Assembly: GCA_035048495.1 (NCBI GenBank)
Contig: CM068546.1
Span: 32,940,674-33,004,673, forward strand
Source: Euptelea pleiosperma
Taxonomy: Eukaryota > Streptophyta > Magnoliopsida > Ranunculales > Eupteleaceae
Reading direction: 5' to 3'
DNA length: 64,000 nt
Shown: positions 1-11,200 of the stretch, in pieces
Layout of the letters: each line of letters opens with the position of its first letter
How positions within the stretch are numbered: position 1 is the first letter of the stretch
Translations under genes and position numbers: made by a program
The notes under the pieces: generated by a model
What the model saw: only the letters and a program-made list of their open reading frames with translations
Databases searched by the model: none
Told to the model about the DNA's origin: nothing

Positions 1-1200
1 TTCTTCCATTTGATTACAATTTAGTTAATTTGGTTATCCCAGTATGTGCTGGAGCATTGTGGGTATTCAGTTGTGATTATCCACCAGCATTTGCATTGCT
101 CGTGAATTCAAACTAATCCAAAAGCACTTCAAAAAAAATCAGCTTAGTTGAGGGAACCTCCTACCCAAATTTTAACTTATGCGTAGGAATCTTACTCCCA
201 CACCCACTCAGTAACCTTCTTGCTCCTGCCACCAGTTTACTGTGGTTCTACCAAGGTCACCCTTAATTTTGTTCTCTTAGAATGTTTCTGTAATGATGAA
301 ATAATTGAAGTTATATATAATGTAGATGCATATTTGAAATTTTAATATTATCTTATAGAGATGCTTTGTAGGCCCTTCCTCTTCTTGGATTCTTGAGACT
401 GCCGCTTCCTTATTCCTGCAGTTGACTTCCACTGCTCCATGTTCATGCTTTTGATTTCAGATTAACAACAGCTCTTTTTCTTCTGTTCAAAATAAAATAT
501 TAGTAAAAGAAAAAAACTCTTGTTTTGACATATTTCTTGTTTTTTCCCATTACTGTGGTAATGAACATCCCTCTCTTTAATTTTCTTCATGTAATTAGGT
601 TTGGGTTATTTTAATTCTTCCTGATTATATTTCTGCTTGTGCCACTGGTTTTTCCTCTTTGCAGGCAATGTTGAGAAGGAAGAGTGGTGTAAGAGTTCAG
701 GTGGGTTTCCCCTTTCTGTTTGTTTGTTTGGTTTCCCTTGTTAGTGTAGCACTTGGATATCTGTTACACCTGTAAGGGAAAAGACTCTTTTTCCAAAGGC
801 ATTTCTAGAGATGACCCTGTCTGTAACTAGTTAGTCACGCTGTATTGAAATTCAGAGGAAACATCCCTCTCCACCACCAAGGTCAACATGGGGGATCTGA
901 TTGTCTGTTTGCTGATTTTGTAAAGACTTGTTATTAGGTGTGTATGCCTTTGAAAAAAAAGTGTATGTAAAGGGACTTACTTTCTTGGAATAAAGAGACC
1001 AACTTTCTGTTGACAATAGTTGACACATTATTGAACAAGCAGTCTCTTTGAACCCAAAATGCTCTGTGATTCCATGCTTTGTGGTCACACCCAAGACGGT
1101 CTCTTTGAAGTTTGAACAAGCGCTCCTCTTTTATGTGCAGTTGCTGCAAAAAAAGATTCTTTCCAGGGCACTTTTGACTTTCCTTTAAGGTCTTCAAGGC
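1..1200. other. No gene recognised; one possible small exon
   Basis: This AT-rich stretch has no long reading frame that resembles a known protein. A short segment at 665-700 is bounded by a CAG acceptor after a T-rich tract and a GTGGGT donor, so it could be an internal exon of a gene starting outside the window. That is only a splice-signal observation. Confidence 0.3.
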
Positions 1201-1240
1201 CTGCACAGCCATGTTCAATACCAAGTCACTGGTGACCACC

Positions 1241-1283
1241 ATTGGTAGACTGTACTTAAGATCTACCCAAGTGAGTGATGAGA
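1241..1283 (+). repeat. 43-bp direct repeat, copy 1
   Basis: A 43-bp segment beginning ATTGGTAGA and ending GTGATGAGA recurs at 2644-2686 with four differences by eye. The two copies bracket the decayed PPR gene. They could be remnants of a terminal repeat or of a local duplication. Confidence 0.7.
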
Positions 1284-1344
1284 TTCAAAATTTTCAGGGA
1301 GTTGTTGTACCCAATTCGACTTATTGGAATACAACCTTTTCTTT

Positions 1345-2260
1345 GTTCTTGAGTTCTGGCAATCTGAAGTGCATGCAGCACCTGTTTGATAAATGCCTCG
1401 CAGATATGTTTCTCGGAATACACATAGAGGTGCCTATGTAAAATTGGAGAATTAGAAGACAGCTCGTAAATTATTTGATGAGATGCTGCTGAGAAATTTA
1501 GTCTTGTAGGACACTCTGATGACTGGATTCTCTAAAAAATGCCGCCGCTTTGTCAGTGTTTTCCTGTCATCAAACTTGACAACACCACGATACTGTCAGA
1601 TGTATCAGCTGTCATTGCAGCCAGCTCACCTGACTGATGCTGTTGAACAGATACTGAGTTTTGCAAAGTCAGTGAATTCAATCTGTACCAGCAGTGGTCT
1701 TGAATCTTTATGCTAAGCTTGGGAGAATTGATGGCGATAGAAAAGTGTTTGATGAGCATCGATTACCAAAGACTAGCCGAAGCAATTGAATTATTTTGGC
1801 AGAGGCAGTCAGAGTGCAGGTTTAGAGCCGATAACTGTGGTTAGTTTGATTGCTTCCCGCTCCTAGATGGCGCTGGGTCTGGGGCACGCGTGCTTTGAGA
1901 AGATATGGGATTGAGTAGGATGTGTTTGTGCTGATTGCTCTTGTTGACATGTTAATGTGGAGATTTAGAGCAATCTTGTTACCTGTCTGATGGGATTCCC
2001 TTCTTGGGATGCAGTGGAGCTAGAGCTGTTCAATTTGATGCACAACCAATACAGCATTTTTCCATAGATGGAACGTTGTTCTGTATCAAGTTTGTCAAAC
2101 ATATGCCTATTGAGCCCGATCAGTTTGCTTGCAGCTTGTAGGCTCATTGTGTTGGATCATGATCAGAATTATGTGCTCTTGTTGAATGCGAACGCCGCTA
2201 TAGGGAAGTGGAGGGATGTTGTGAATGTGAGGGCTTGAATTTTTTGGGTTTTCAAACTGT
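1345..2260 (+). pseudogene. Decayed pentatricopeptide-repeat (PPR) gene, PLS/E type
   Basis: Short frames spell PPR landmarks in the right order but are separated by stops and frame changes. Around 1460-1530 there is ARKLFDEM followed by RNLV, a stop, and then a TGFSK-like segment. Around 1700-1760 there is a YAKLGRIDGDRKVFDE-like segment. Around 1820-1900 there is EPITVVSLIA followed by a LGHA-like segment. Near 2105 there is MPIEPDQFA, and near 2165-2240 NYVLLLNANAAIGKWRDVV, which matches the E-type region at the end of PLS-class PPR proteins. PPR proteins bind organellar RNA and usually act in editing or processing; this copy cannot encode one. It is a single-exon-like remnant, as expected for PPR genes. 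The exact subfamily and editing target cannot be told. Confidence 0.75.
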
Positions 2261-2342
2261 AATAGCTTGCAATCTGCCATCTTCCAGATTTGAGTGTTCA
2301 TAGACCCTTAGAACAGTAAATCGCACAAGGGCCAGAGTTAGG

Positions 2343-2373
2343 CCCATTGACCAAAATTATATTAATTTGGCAA
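2343..2373 (+). repeat. 31-bp perfect direct repeat, copy 1
   Basis: The 31 bases starting CCCATTGACCAAAATTATAT recur exactly at 3590-3620, inside the F-box-associated fragment. There is no obvious similarity on either side. Confidence 0.85.
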
Positions 2374-2643
2374 TGCTCTGTGTGATTTGCGTATGTGGTA
2401 CCAAAGCTAGATGGGTCCCCCAGGGGTCCAGTTTTAAGAAGAGGGAGCTTCTAGGAGGTGGTGCTCAATAGTCTTTAAACTGGTTCTCAGTGGACCCAAT
2501 TGAGACTATACAATCCATCTTCTCAAGCCCTAATTCAGGTCGATTCTTGATCGAGTCTGCTCGCATTAAGGTTCAGTAATTAGGGTTTGTCCCAGCCCAA
2601 CCCCACCCTGAGTTGCAACTCTAGGCTCATCAGTGGTGGCACA

Positions 2644-2686
2644 ATTGGTAGAATGTGCTTAGGGTCTACCCAAGTGAGTGATGAGA
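2644..2686 (+). repeat. 43-bp direct repeat, copy 2
   Basis: This is the second copy of the segment at 1241-1283, in the same orientation and about 1.4 kb downstream. Confidence 0.7.
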
Positions 2687-2839
2687 GAGTTGATGGTTTT
2701 AAAAAACAAACTTTCTAAAAATCTCATAGTAAGAGCAATCTTCATGCCTCATAAAGTCGGTTCATATAATTTCACAATAAAAACAGAAAAAAAAATAAAA
2801 AAAATTGAAGCTAAACAATCCTAGCAAAACCATGTCAGA

Positions 2840-3697
2840 TCAATGTTGAAGGAGGAATCTCAGTTGGATTGGTTCGATCCAAACGGGCGTGTAACACAAG
2901 CCGAACTGGTGAGACTCAAAAACGACCTCTCTCTTGCAACCACAGCCGTCCAAGTCGTAGACTGCACACTTCAAATCAGGCCGATACCCAGCAACAATGA
3001 CTTTCTTCTCCATCCCCTCCTTCGATATCGAAGCAGCAGCACAGGAACCATAGGGACCAAGGAACATCGTAGCATCACGCAATTCTCTGACCTTAACGTT
3101 AACCCAACCCACCTCATGATCAAGCTTTAACTTATAAATCCCTTCGAGTACACCATATGGACCTCTTGCTCCAACAAAAATCTCTCCACCGAATTCCGTA
3201 AGGTAGGAATTGCGAACAATCGGACACTTCCACATGAGAACACGCCAAGTACCCTCACAAGAATCGAAAGCTCCAATCCTTCCAAGTGAATCCATACAAT
3301 ATAAGACATTGTTGCAGTAAAGAGCTTGCACCACTGTATCAAACGTCTTGCTATAATGGGTGCAATTAGTCCATGTCGACTCTCTAACACGTAACACATA
3401 AATGATAATTCGGGTTCCATTATATGGCTTCTCGACAGTGAAAACCATGCAGTGGGAAGAAGTAGGAGCCGAGAATGCAGCGGCATCGAAGTAGTGTTTT
3501 CGATAAGGGAGATCAATTCTTATCCGAGTGAAAGGGTTGAAGGAGAAGAGAGAAGAACTCTCTCTCTCTCTAGGTAATGGGTCCACTACCCCATTGACCA
3601 AAATTATATTAATTTGGCAAGGCGAAGCTTTGGGTTCACTAGGTCGAAGAACGCATGCGTGGTTTCTCCTGTGAGTTCTCTTAAGAAGAACAACCAC
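2840..3697 (-). pseudogene. F-box-associated (DUF295/KIB-like) beta-propeller gene fragment
   Basis: An open frame of about 285 codons ends at the TGA at 2842-2840. It reads like the C-terminal beta-propeller of plant F-box/DUF295 proteins: LFSFNPFTRIRIDLP near the start, then HCMVFTVE, a TWRVLMWKCPI segment, EFGGEIFVGARGPYGVLEG, and near the end an RDATMFLGPYGSCAA segment that is a hallmark of the family. Such proteins are substrate-recognition subunits of SCF ubiquitin ligases. The N-terminal F-box is missing. The first in-frame ATG lies well inside the propeller, in HCMVF, and the upstream part of the frame contains a 31-bp segment that is duplicated at 2343-2373. I therefore read it as a 5'-truncated gene copy. 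A spliced upstream exon supplying the F-box is possible but not visible. There are no internal stops. Confidence 0.65.
3590..3620 (+). repeat. 31-bp perfect direct repeat, copy 2
   Basis: Identical to 2343-2373. It lies within the 5' part of the F-box-associated frame, close to where homology to the family seems to begin. Confidence 0.85.
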
Positions 3698-3839
3698 TGA
3701 TTGAGCTTTCAGATAAGGGAAAAATTATATGGAGGATGATACCGTATGCAGTCATATGGGGATTGGGTGAGAAAGAAATAGAAGGATATTCAGAGGAGAA
3801 GAAGGCACACTTCATAATACAATAATTAGCATCAAGGCT

Positions 3840-4036
3840 TTTCTTTACAGTTGAGGAAGTATCTCACATGAGATGAGGGTTGTTTCTTTTCTGAAATGGT
3901 GTTTAGATTCGAAGCTTTGTTGTCTAGATAGTTTGAGTGTTATCTTCATTTTCTTTTTATTCTCTTCTTGTACTTTGAGATCTTCTCGATCTCCTTCTTT
4001 TAATCAAATCTCTTTGACTTATCAAAAAAATAAAAA
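3840..4036 (+). mobile_element. 5'-truncated LINE 3' end
   Basis: This T-rich stretch ends with TTAATCAAATCTCTTTG, then CTTATCAAAAAAA. This is the usual 3' tail of plant L1-type LINEs, where the gene end is followed by an ATAAAATTTxCTTATCAAAA-like terminus. No coding part is left. Similar tails in the opposite orientation occur near 34664 and 50509. Confidence 0.5.
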
Positions 4037-4559
4037 CAACCACGGCGTTCTTTGGGTTCCATTGTTGTTGCTATCAATGACTTCTTGAGCTTGGTAAGGG
4101 AGACCCATGATGGTGGCCAAGAACTCTCTCTCTCTCTGTGTGTGTACGCGCACGCGCGTGCACATGTGTGTGTGGGTGTTTAGAGAGGAGAGACTAGTTA
4201 CTATTTCTTCCTTTGGTAGTAATGGAATTGTTTTGTACACCAGCGGTGAGAAAAGTTTGGCTGTACGGAACGCGACTGCATGGGTCCAATCAGACTGATT
4301 GATAATTTCTGGCCATTGGATTATGTTCCTAAAAAATATGTAAAAAACATGCTTGAATCCAACTGGTATCGTCAATCCTAAAAAAAAGTGCTAAAATCTA
4401 AGGCTAGAGAAAACCAATCAGACTGATTTTTGGTATGTCTGTCCACCAACAAGTGGGATAAACATCCATGCAGTTAATGGGCCCAAAAAATGAGCTATGT
4501 GGGGCCAGGAGGGCCCTCTGCATCTAAAATTTTTCTGCCTGTAGTTTTACTTGCCACGT

Positions 4560-4930
4560 ATGGTTTGAGAGATTACCACAAAAATAAGTCTCGGGGACAA
4601 TCTCGTGGGGTAGTGGACCCATTAAAAGGTGTCACGAGGCACAGTCTTTCGGCCCACTGACCCATGAATGATTGACCAACGCTAAACACCTACAATCAGC
4701 CTAATTGATGATCTCTTGACATTGGATTTGAGCGTTTTTCATGGGTGATTTCTAGCTGTCGGATTCGAGCATTTTTTGGGTACTCATTCAAATGGCTAGA
4801 AATCGCCAATCAGGCTGATTTTTGGTTTGTAGGTCATCGAGGGGGAGGACAATTATACATGGCTCGTTAGGCCAAAAAAAAGTGAGCTACGTGACGTATT
4901 ATTATGTGCCCCACAACCCCATGGACTAAA
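4560..4930. mobile_element. Mutator-like MITE (family A), degenerate
   Basis: It carries the family core: a GGCCCACTGACCCATGAATG-like start, an ATCAGCCTAATTGATGATTT-type centre and AATCAGGCTGATTTTTGGTT in inverted orientation. A related degenerate piece lies at 4390-4530. At least a dozen family members occur in this window. Confidence 0.55.
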
Positions 4931-4953
4931 TTTTACTCAGACCACCCCCAAAA

Positions 4954-5694
4954 GGGTGGCGTTATTTGCACACCTTTTTTTGAGTGACACCCACCTCTTG
5001 GTGTGTGCAAATAAGTTACAAAAAAAAAAAAAAAAAAGAAGAAGAACACCACCAATAGAGAAGAAGAAGAGGAGGCGGCCTCCCCTTCCTCTTCTTCTTC
5101 TACTCCGAGCGGCTTCTTCTTCCTCTTCCTCCTCCTCTTCTTCTTCTTCTTCGCCAAGCGGCCTCCTCTTCTACTTTGAGAGGGAGGGAGGGAGGGAGAG
5201 AGAGAGGAAGAAGAAGAAGAAGAGGAGAAGGAAGACGAGGGAGGGAGAGATCCCCTTCTCCCCCTCTCCATAAAAATAAAAAACAAATTCGCTCCTATCG
5301 ATAACGTAGGGTGGACATGGCTTTGGCTATATCGGTAGCCCGCTGCTGACATGGCTTTGGTTATATCAGTAGTAGGGAGAGGGAGATGGAGGAGAAAGGG
5401 AGAGAGAGAGACACACACACAGACAGAGGAAGCCGCCCGGAGAAGAAGAAGAAGAGGAAGAGGAGGCTGCCCGGAGAAGAAGAGGAGGATGCCTGCCGCC
5501 CACCACCAGGTAAGAGAGAGAGGGAGGGAGGGAGTGGTGGTAGTGGTGGTGTAGTGGTGGTGAAGAAGAAGAGGACGGTTGTAGTGAGTTCTTCTTCGTT
5601 CGGTTTTTTTTTTTTTTTTTACTCACAACTTTGGGTATGTGCAGATATGATGTGGATATCACTCAAAAAAAGGTATGTGCAAATAACGCCACCC
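4954..5694. mobile_element. Fold-back element with microsatellite-filled interior
   Basis: The ends are inverted repeats of about 60-70 bp. The left end starts GGGTGGCGTTATTTGCAC, and the right end is its complement (GTGCAAATAACGCCACCC with an inserted AT). Both continue into a TTTTTTTGAGTGA segment. The interior is almost entirely AAG/CTT, AGG/CCT and GA runs, many arranged as complementary blocks, plus a (GGT)n-like block at 5530-5560. Open frames here are low-complexity artefacts. No clear target duplication was found. Confidence 0.65.
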
Positions 5695-5744
5695 ATCTAA
5701 TGTCACTTACCATTTTTTGGGCCCACATAATAAATTTACCTTTA

Positions 5745-7158
5745 GGGTCTATTCGGTAACCCAGAATTGAGCTGGATTTGGATTTGTGATTCTTGGAATC
5801 ACAAATCTATGCGTTTGGGAAGACCGAATTCCAGGAATTATATTTCTAATTCCGTGATTTTCCCGAAATTAGAAGTTTTAAGGGGGAGAAGAAACTTCTA
5901 ATTCCTAGAATTCTATTTCCGGGTGGAGAAATTCAAAAGAATTTTTATCGGACTTTAACTCTCACACTCATCCCTAGGTGGACCTATAAATAAAAAATCA
6001 GTAAGATTAGTTATTTAAAACCGTTGGATTGGTGTATTTTTTTTTTTTGGTTGATTCTTAACCGTGTGATAGCTAGCATTATTTGGTGTACTTAGATCCA
6101 AAGGTTAGAAATTTGTAATCAGCTTGATTTTTAGCATGTAGATCCACCTATGGATGGGACAAACATCCATATGGTCCGTGGTCTCTACTAATGTGCCACG
6201 TGGCTTATTGTGGTGATCAACGGATGACAAATTTGTAACCGCTTGATTGATGTCTTTTGTGGGTTGATTTTTAACCGTGGGATATATAACGTTAGTTGGG
6301 GGTACAAAGATCCAAGTTGAGAGATAACTAATCAGCCTGATTTTAGTTTGTAAGTCCACCTAGGGATGTATCTAACCGTTGGATTGGTGTCTTTTATGGG
6401 TTGATTTTTAACCGTTGGATATCTACAATTAGTTGGGGTATGAAGATCCAAAGCTTATAAATAACCAACCAACTATATTTTTAGTATGTAAGTACACCTA
6501 GGGTTGGAATAAATATCCATACAGTATTAGTGATTTATAACCAATGGATTCGTGTTTTTATGGGTTGATTTTTAGCTATGAGATATCTAGCATTATTTGG
6601 GGTACTCAAATCTAAAGGTTAGAAATAACTAAACAACCCGACTTTTAGTATGTAGGTTCACCTAGGGATGGGATAAACATCACTACGGTCTATTGTCTCT
6701 GATAATGTGCGACATGGCGCACTCAGAATGTGGTCCATCAGTAGTGTTGATGATGGGCATCTGTATTTGTTGCCTCGTGTGCCACTTAGGCTTTAGCCCT
6801 TGATATTTTTACATAGGTTAATCATAGTAAAAAATTATCAAATATTTTAATTATTGTTTTTAAAAAAATTTCTTTAAATTAGCATCAACAACATTTAATT
6901 AACGAATGACACAAAAAATAGCAGTCGTTATAACACAAAGTTTATGAGATTATATTTCTCTTATGTAGATGGATAGAAATTTCAATTCTGTTACATGTCC
7001 AAACAGTTAAAATTAGAATTCATTGGGAATTCCAAGTAATTTCCACAGTGCAACCAAACACAAGAAATTTCAATTCTTTGAATTCAAATTCTTAGAAATC
7101 ACAAATCGTGAACTTCTATTTTCAATTCCAAATCCGTGTCTGATTGCCAAACAGACCC
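5745..7158. mobile_element. PIF/Harbinger-type non-autonomous element with TTA target duplication
   Basis: The left end is GGGTCTATTCGGTAACC and the right end GATTGCCAAACAGACCC, flanked on both sides by TTA (5742-5744 and 7159-7161). Subterminal regions carry inverted ATT/AAT-rich segments such as TGTGATTCTTGGAATCACAAA. The middle, 6000-6700, contains tandem degenerate copies of the family A MITE core. No transposase is visible. Confidence 0.7.
6015..6700 (+). repeat. Tandem copies of the MITE core, about four units
   Basis: Units begin with ACCGTTGGATTGGTGTxTTTT near 6019, 6235, 6373 and 6540. Each continues through GGGTTGATTTTTAACCGT, a GATATCTAxxATTAGTTGGGG segment and a CACCTAGGGATGGGA-like end. 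Spacing is about 135-215 bp. They look like serial amplification of half of a family A MITE. Confidence 0.65.
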
Positions 7159-7304
7159 TTAGAAGTGAATTTTTAGGCCCTGTATGGTTGCCCTTAGAAA
7201 CATTTTCCAAAAATGATTCTTACGACATGTCCATAATAGTAAGACCATCCTTCGTGAATCATTACAAAATCTTCATCCATAAATATAACAAATCATTGAT
7301 ACGG

Positions 7305-7667
7305 AACGATATTTCAAAGTTTGATACACCCTTCCTCCAAAATGCCACGTGGCAAATTCTGTGGGTCCACTGACCCCATGAATGTTTGGCCCCTTTCTTG
7401 GTGGACCTACACACCAAAAATCAGCTTAGTCGGTAATTCATATACGCTGGTTTTGAGCATTTTAAATCATGGGCTTTTAACCCATCCCTAGGCCTTCATG
7501 AAGCCCATGAAGAAATTTTGCTTATATCCCAATGGTTAGAAATCACACTATTCAGACTAATTTTCAGTCTGTACGTTCATGAGGGTGGGTGGCCAAACTT
7601 TCATGGTAATCAATGGGCTAGAAAGATGCCACGTGTTTTGGTGCAATGTTGTATCAAACTTTTGCAA
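7305..7667. mobile_element. Mutator-like MITE (family A)
   Basis: Inverted ends read CAAAGTTTGATACACCC on the left and, as complement of the right end, CAAAAGTTTGATACAACAT. Both are followed by a CACGTGGC box. The centre has AAAAATCAGCTTAGTCGG and its inverted partner. Confidence 0.6.
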
Positions 7668-7669
7668 TG

Positions 7670-8241
7670 GACGTCTGAATCGAGTCCTGATCTTGTGTAT
7701 GTGCACCGTTTATGCGGCACTTCTTGCGCTATGGGGCCCATTCATTTGACGGCCCGGATTTAAGAATCAATCGGCCAATACCTTTGCACTTTTTTCTGAC
7801 AGTAATCAAATAGACTGAAGCTGAAAAATAGAACAGACCCTGGATAAAAACCACAAAGGTATAGTTACTCTCTAGTTCATCCTTCAGAAACATCAGGAAA
7901 CAAGGTAGAAGAAAATAAGAAAACAAAAACGGAAAAGATAAAATACATTACACACCCATCTGAAAGAAATAATACAGAAAATTGTGACAAATGTACGAGA
8001 TTGAATCTAACGGATGACCCTCTTATAGACACCTCGGTCGATGGCGTTACAAAAAAATACATTATAGTGATATAAAGAAAAATTACAAGCAGCTAACATA
8101 GCATACACTTCTCCATCATTCACACTAAAAACTCACAAATCCAAGTAATGCTGTGACTATTGCATGAAGGACCTCGAAACATACCCATTCTTCTTCAAGA
8201 TCCGTAATTTAACTTAATGTAGATATGTAGTGGTTTTCCTC
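7670..8241. other. NHX 3' flank / probable 3' UTR
   Basis: No other gene is seen. On the minus strand this is the region directly downstream of the NHX stop codon and should contain its 3' UTR and polyadenylation site. I could not pick a convincing AATAAA signal. Confidence 0.5.
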
Positions 8242-11200
8242 TCATTGCCATTGATGGGCACCATTCCGTTCGGTTGGTGAGCCAGGAATGTAGGGAGTAA
8301 AGCCCCGTCCCCCGAACACAGGGCGCATGAATGAGTTGTCAAATTTACGCCAGTAATGGTGGACAGTGTGAGTTGGAGTAGAGAGGAGCATGCGAAGGCT
8401 GGTTGGCCGGGGAACGGTTTGGCTACCCAAGTCAGCTTCGGAATCCTGCCCATTCCCGAGAAGGGGGGTGATGAATGATTTTGGACTTGATGGCTCTGAC
8501 GACAGCATCCTGCTCAAGTGTTTTGGCGAAGGAAGCAAGATCCTCACAAGAGGCTTAGTCATCAAGCCAAACACCTGGGTAACAAATAACCGAAAAAGGT
8601 GAAAGATTATTACCAACTTTAAGAACCTCAAAGAAGACTTTTTTGATGGACACTTGTAGGGAAAAATGAATGATAGAAAAAGCAGAGTTCAGAATTATTA
8701 AAAATGATCCTTGGAAGGGGGGTATTCAGTTGCAGACTTCTCTGTCCTGGATTAGACAAAATTGAGGATCAAAGTCATCCATAATTCGGTTTGCATGAAT
8801 CATAGGAGTGTGCAATAGGCCTAGCCCTCAAAAAGGAGTTCTTTTTCCGCCTTCAGATTGGATTAGGTATTTTTTTAGAACACATTTTTCACTTGTCCCC
8901 TGCAAAATCTTCTCCATCACATGGAAACGTTGCAATCAAACATCCCCCAATAAACTGTTCTAGAAACTTGAACAAAGTTACGATGGTTTGTTTTTTCACC
9001 ACTTCCCTAGAAATATAAACGTTTATACAATGTCCTTTTTTTCTGGTAAGGAAGCTATGATTATGGATGTGTATTGAATGACTTGAACCCAATGCCATCT
9101 TGTCTGCCATAATGACCTAATAACTTGAACCATGGACTGAAAGTTGTAGAAAGGCCCTCATTAGGGTTAGGACCACATCAGTGCTTGAAAGCCCAAAATA
9201 ACATTATATTGGTAAAGAGAAAACTGCCAAAAGTCACTACTCCAAGTAGCAATATAATAAAGGCATGAGAAATCTTACCACTGTGCTGAAAAGAACAACA
9301 GTTATGGTACTGGTGATCATGATAGCATTCCCACGCAGTTGAGTATGGCCTAGCCTTGTAAACTGCATCGCATAAAAGTGAAGTCTTCATCGCACAATAT
9401 CACCACCATGACACATATACAACAAAGGTATGTGGGTTTCTGTATTACGTTGGGAAATAAAAAGAGCATCCCACCTAAAGGTAATCACTGCAACATGCCA
9501 ACCCAGACAGACCATAATTTGGGCAGATGCATCACTTGAAAGGATAATATGCCCTTATTTATAGGATATTCCTTTAACAAGTTTCAGAAAATCCACCTAA
9601 AAATGGTTTTAGGTGTTTTGCACACACTAAACCATACAGTTACGGGGGTGCTTTACACCTACAAAAACCTACAGGATAACTGACCCAAAAAAGATCAGTA
9701 GTTCCAAGTGTGCTTTGCACATCTGGATATGGTTTTACCAATTTTGGGCAGGTTGTCCATCTTACGATGGTGTAGAGTGTACATCCACAATAACCAAACT
9801 GCTCGCCTGTTTGGTTGGCTATTAAAGTAGCCACATAGTAACAAACTCAATTGTACTCCCCTGATAGAAAACCAGTTGTGTTCTCTCAAACCAAATGGGA
9901 AGGGTAATGTCCAATTATTCTGATATACAGAAGATTGTAATTGATATTAATATAGTCCATGTTTGGGCTTTTATACGAAATTGTAGAACTATATATGTAG
10001 TTCATAAGTACTAATGTGGAATTTAAAATGATATGCCAAATTTTTAGATTAACAGACATCTTAATCCCTTAAAAAAGAATATTTTCTAAATTTGTACCTG
10101 ATTGTAAGCAAGAGCCATAGATACTGCGCCTCGCATCAAACCAGCCCACCATATGGTAATCTGCAGGACAAAAATTGTTGGTCATTCAGTATGTCGGTTC
10201 AGGAGGGTGAGAAACTTAATAACACAGAGCCAAAACCCTTACTTGCTGCTTGAATTGGATTTTATCATTTGGAGACTTTTTAGTTAAGTTGGATAAAAAG
10301 GACAGGGGGAAAACAAAAGCTGCTCGTCCAACCAGAACTAATCCTAGCAGTATTGAACTCACCCCAACCGATTTTCCAGGACTGCAAAAAGAGGAATTCA
10401 GAACCTTTAGCCACCCCAAGATGAAAACAATAATTACAGCGACACAGCAAGCAACTTCTATCATGCAACTTACATATATAAACAATTCATATACGGTTAA
10501 CACTTAATACCAAAAGGTGTAAAAGGAAGGAGGAAGGATGGGGGTGACTGATTAACATTCACACAATCTTAAGAGAACGTTTCAAGGCAAATACACTCTT
10601 CTGTGATAACAGAACATTGAACATAGCTCTAATTGTCTGCAGCTTGATATGGGATATATTAGATCATACCTACTGCTAACAAACTTCCACTTCTCTATGT
10701 CCAAAGCATCCATACCAACATAAAGGAAGATAAATATCTCGGCGATGAACGACAACGTCGCAAAAGCATGCCTGCAATAATTAGTAAACAGGAGAACCGT
10801 AACATTAGTAAAATAAATTATTGGACCCAGGTGCTAGCAAAACAAATAACATAAACAAAATTGGATTCCAATGGTTCAAAATATATCTTGTCGAGATTAA
10901 CATACTTGGTAGTAACTCTTGAACTCTCAGTCACATTATGCCAGGTGTAGTGGGACATGACGATCCCGCAAAAGAACACTGTGAGAATAGCACTTAAATT
11001 GAACAACTGCAATACAAATCAAAGTTTCCGACATTAAGAGTAAAGTTGAGGCAATCAATCTAAATGGAGCATTTCACATTAGAAACAAACAACATAATAA
11101 TATTAAACAGGGCCCTCTGGGAATATTCCCACAAATTAAGAGGAAAATCTTACTTCAGACAGCATATAGGAAAGGTATGCCATAAGTATCATAAGTGCAA

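Noticed and set aside
4933..5700. Several open frames of 65-161 codons rich in Ser, Lys, Arg and Glu
   Set aside because: They are translations of AAG/CTT/AGG microsatellites inside the fold-back element and occur on both strands at once.
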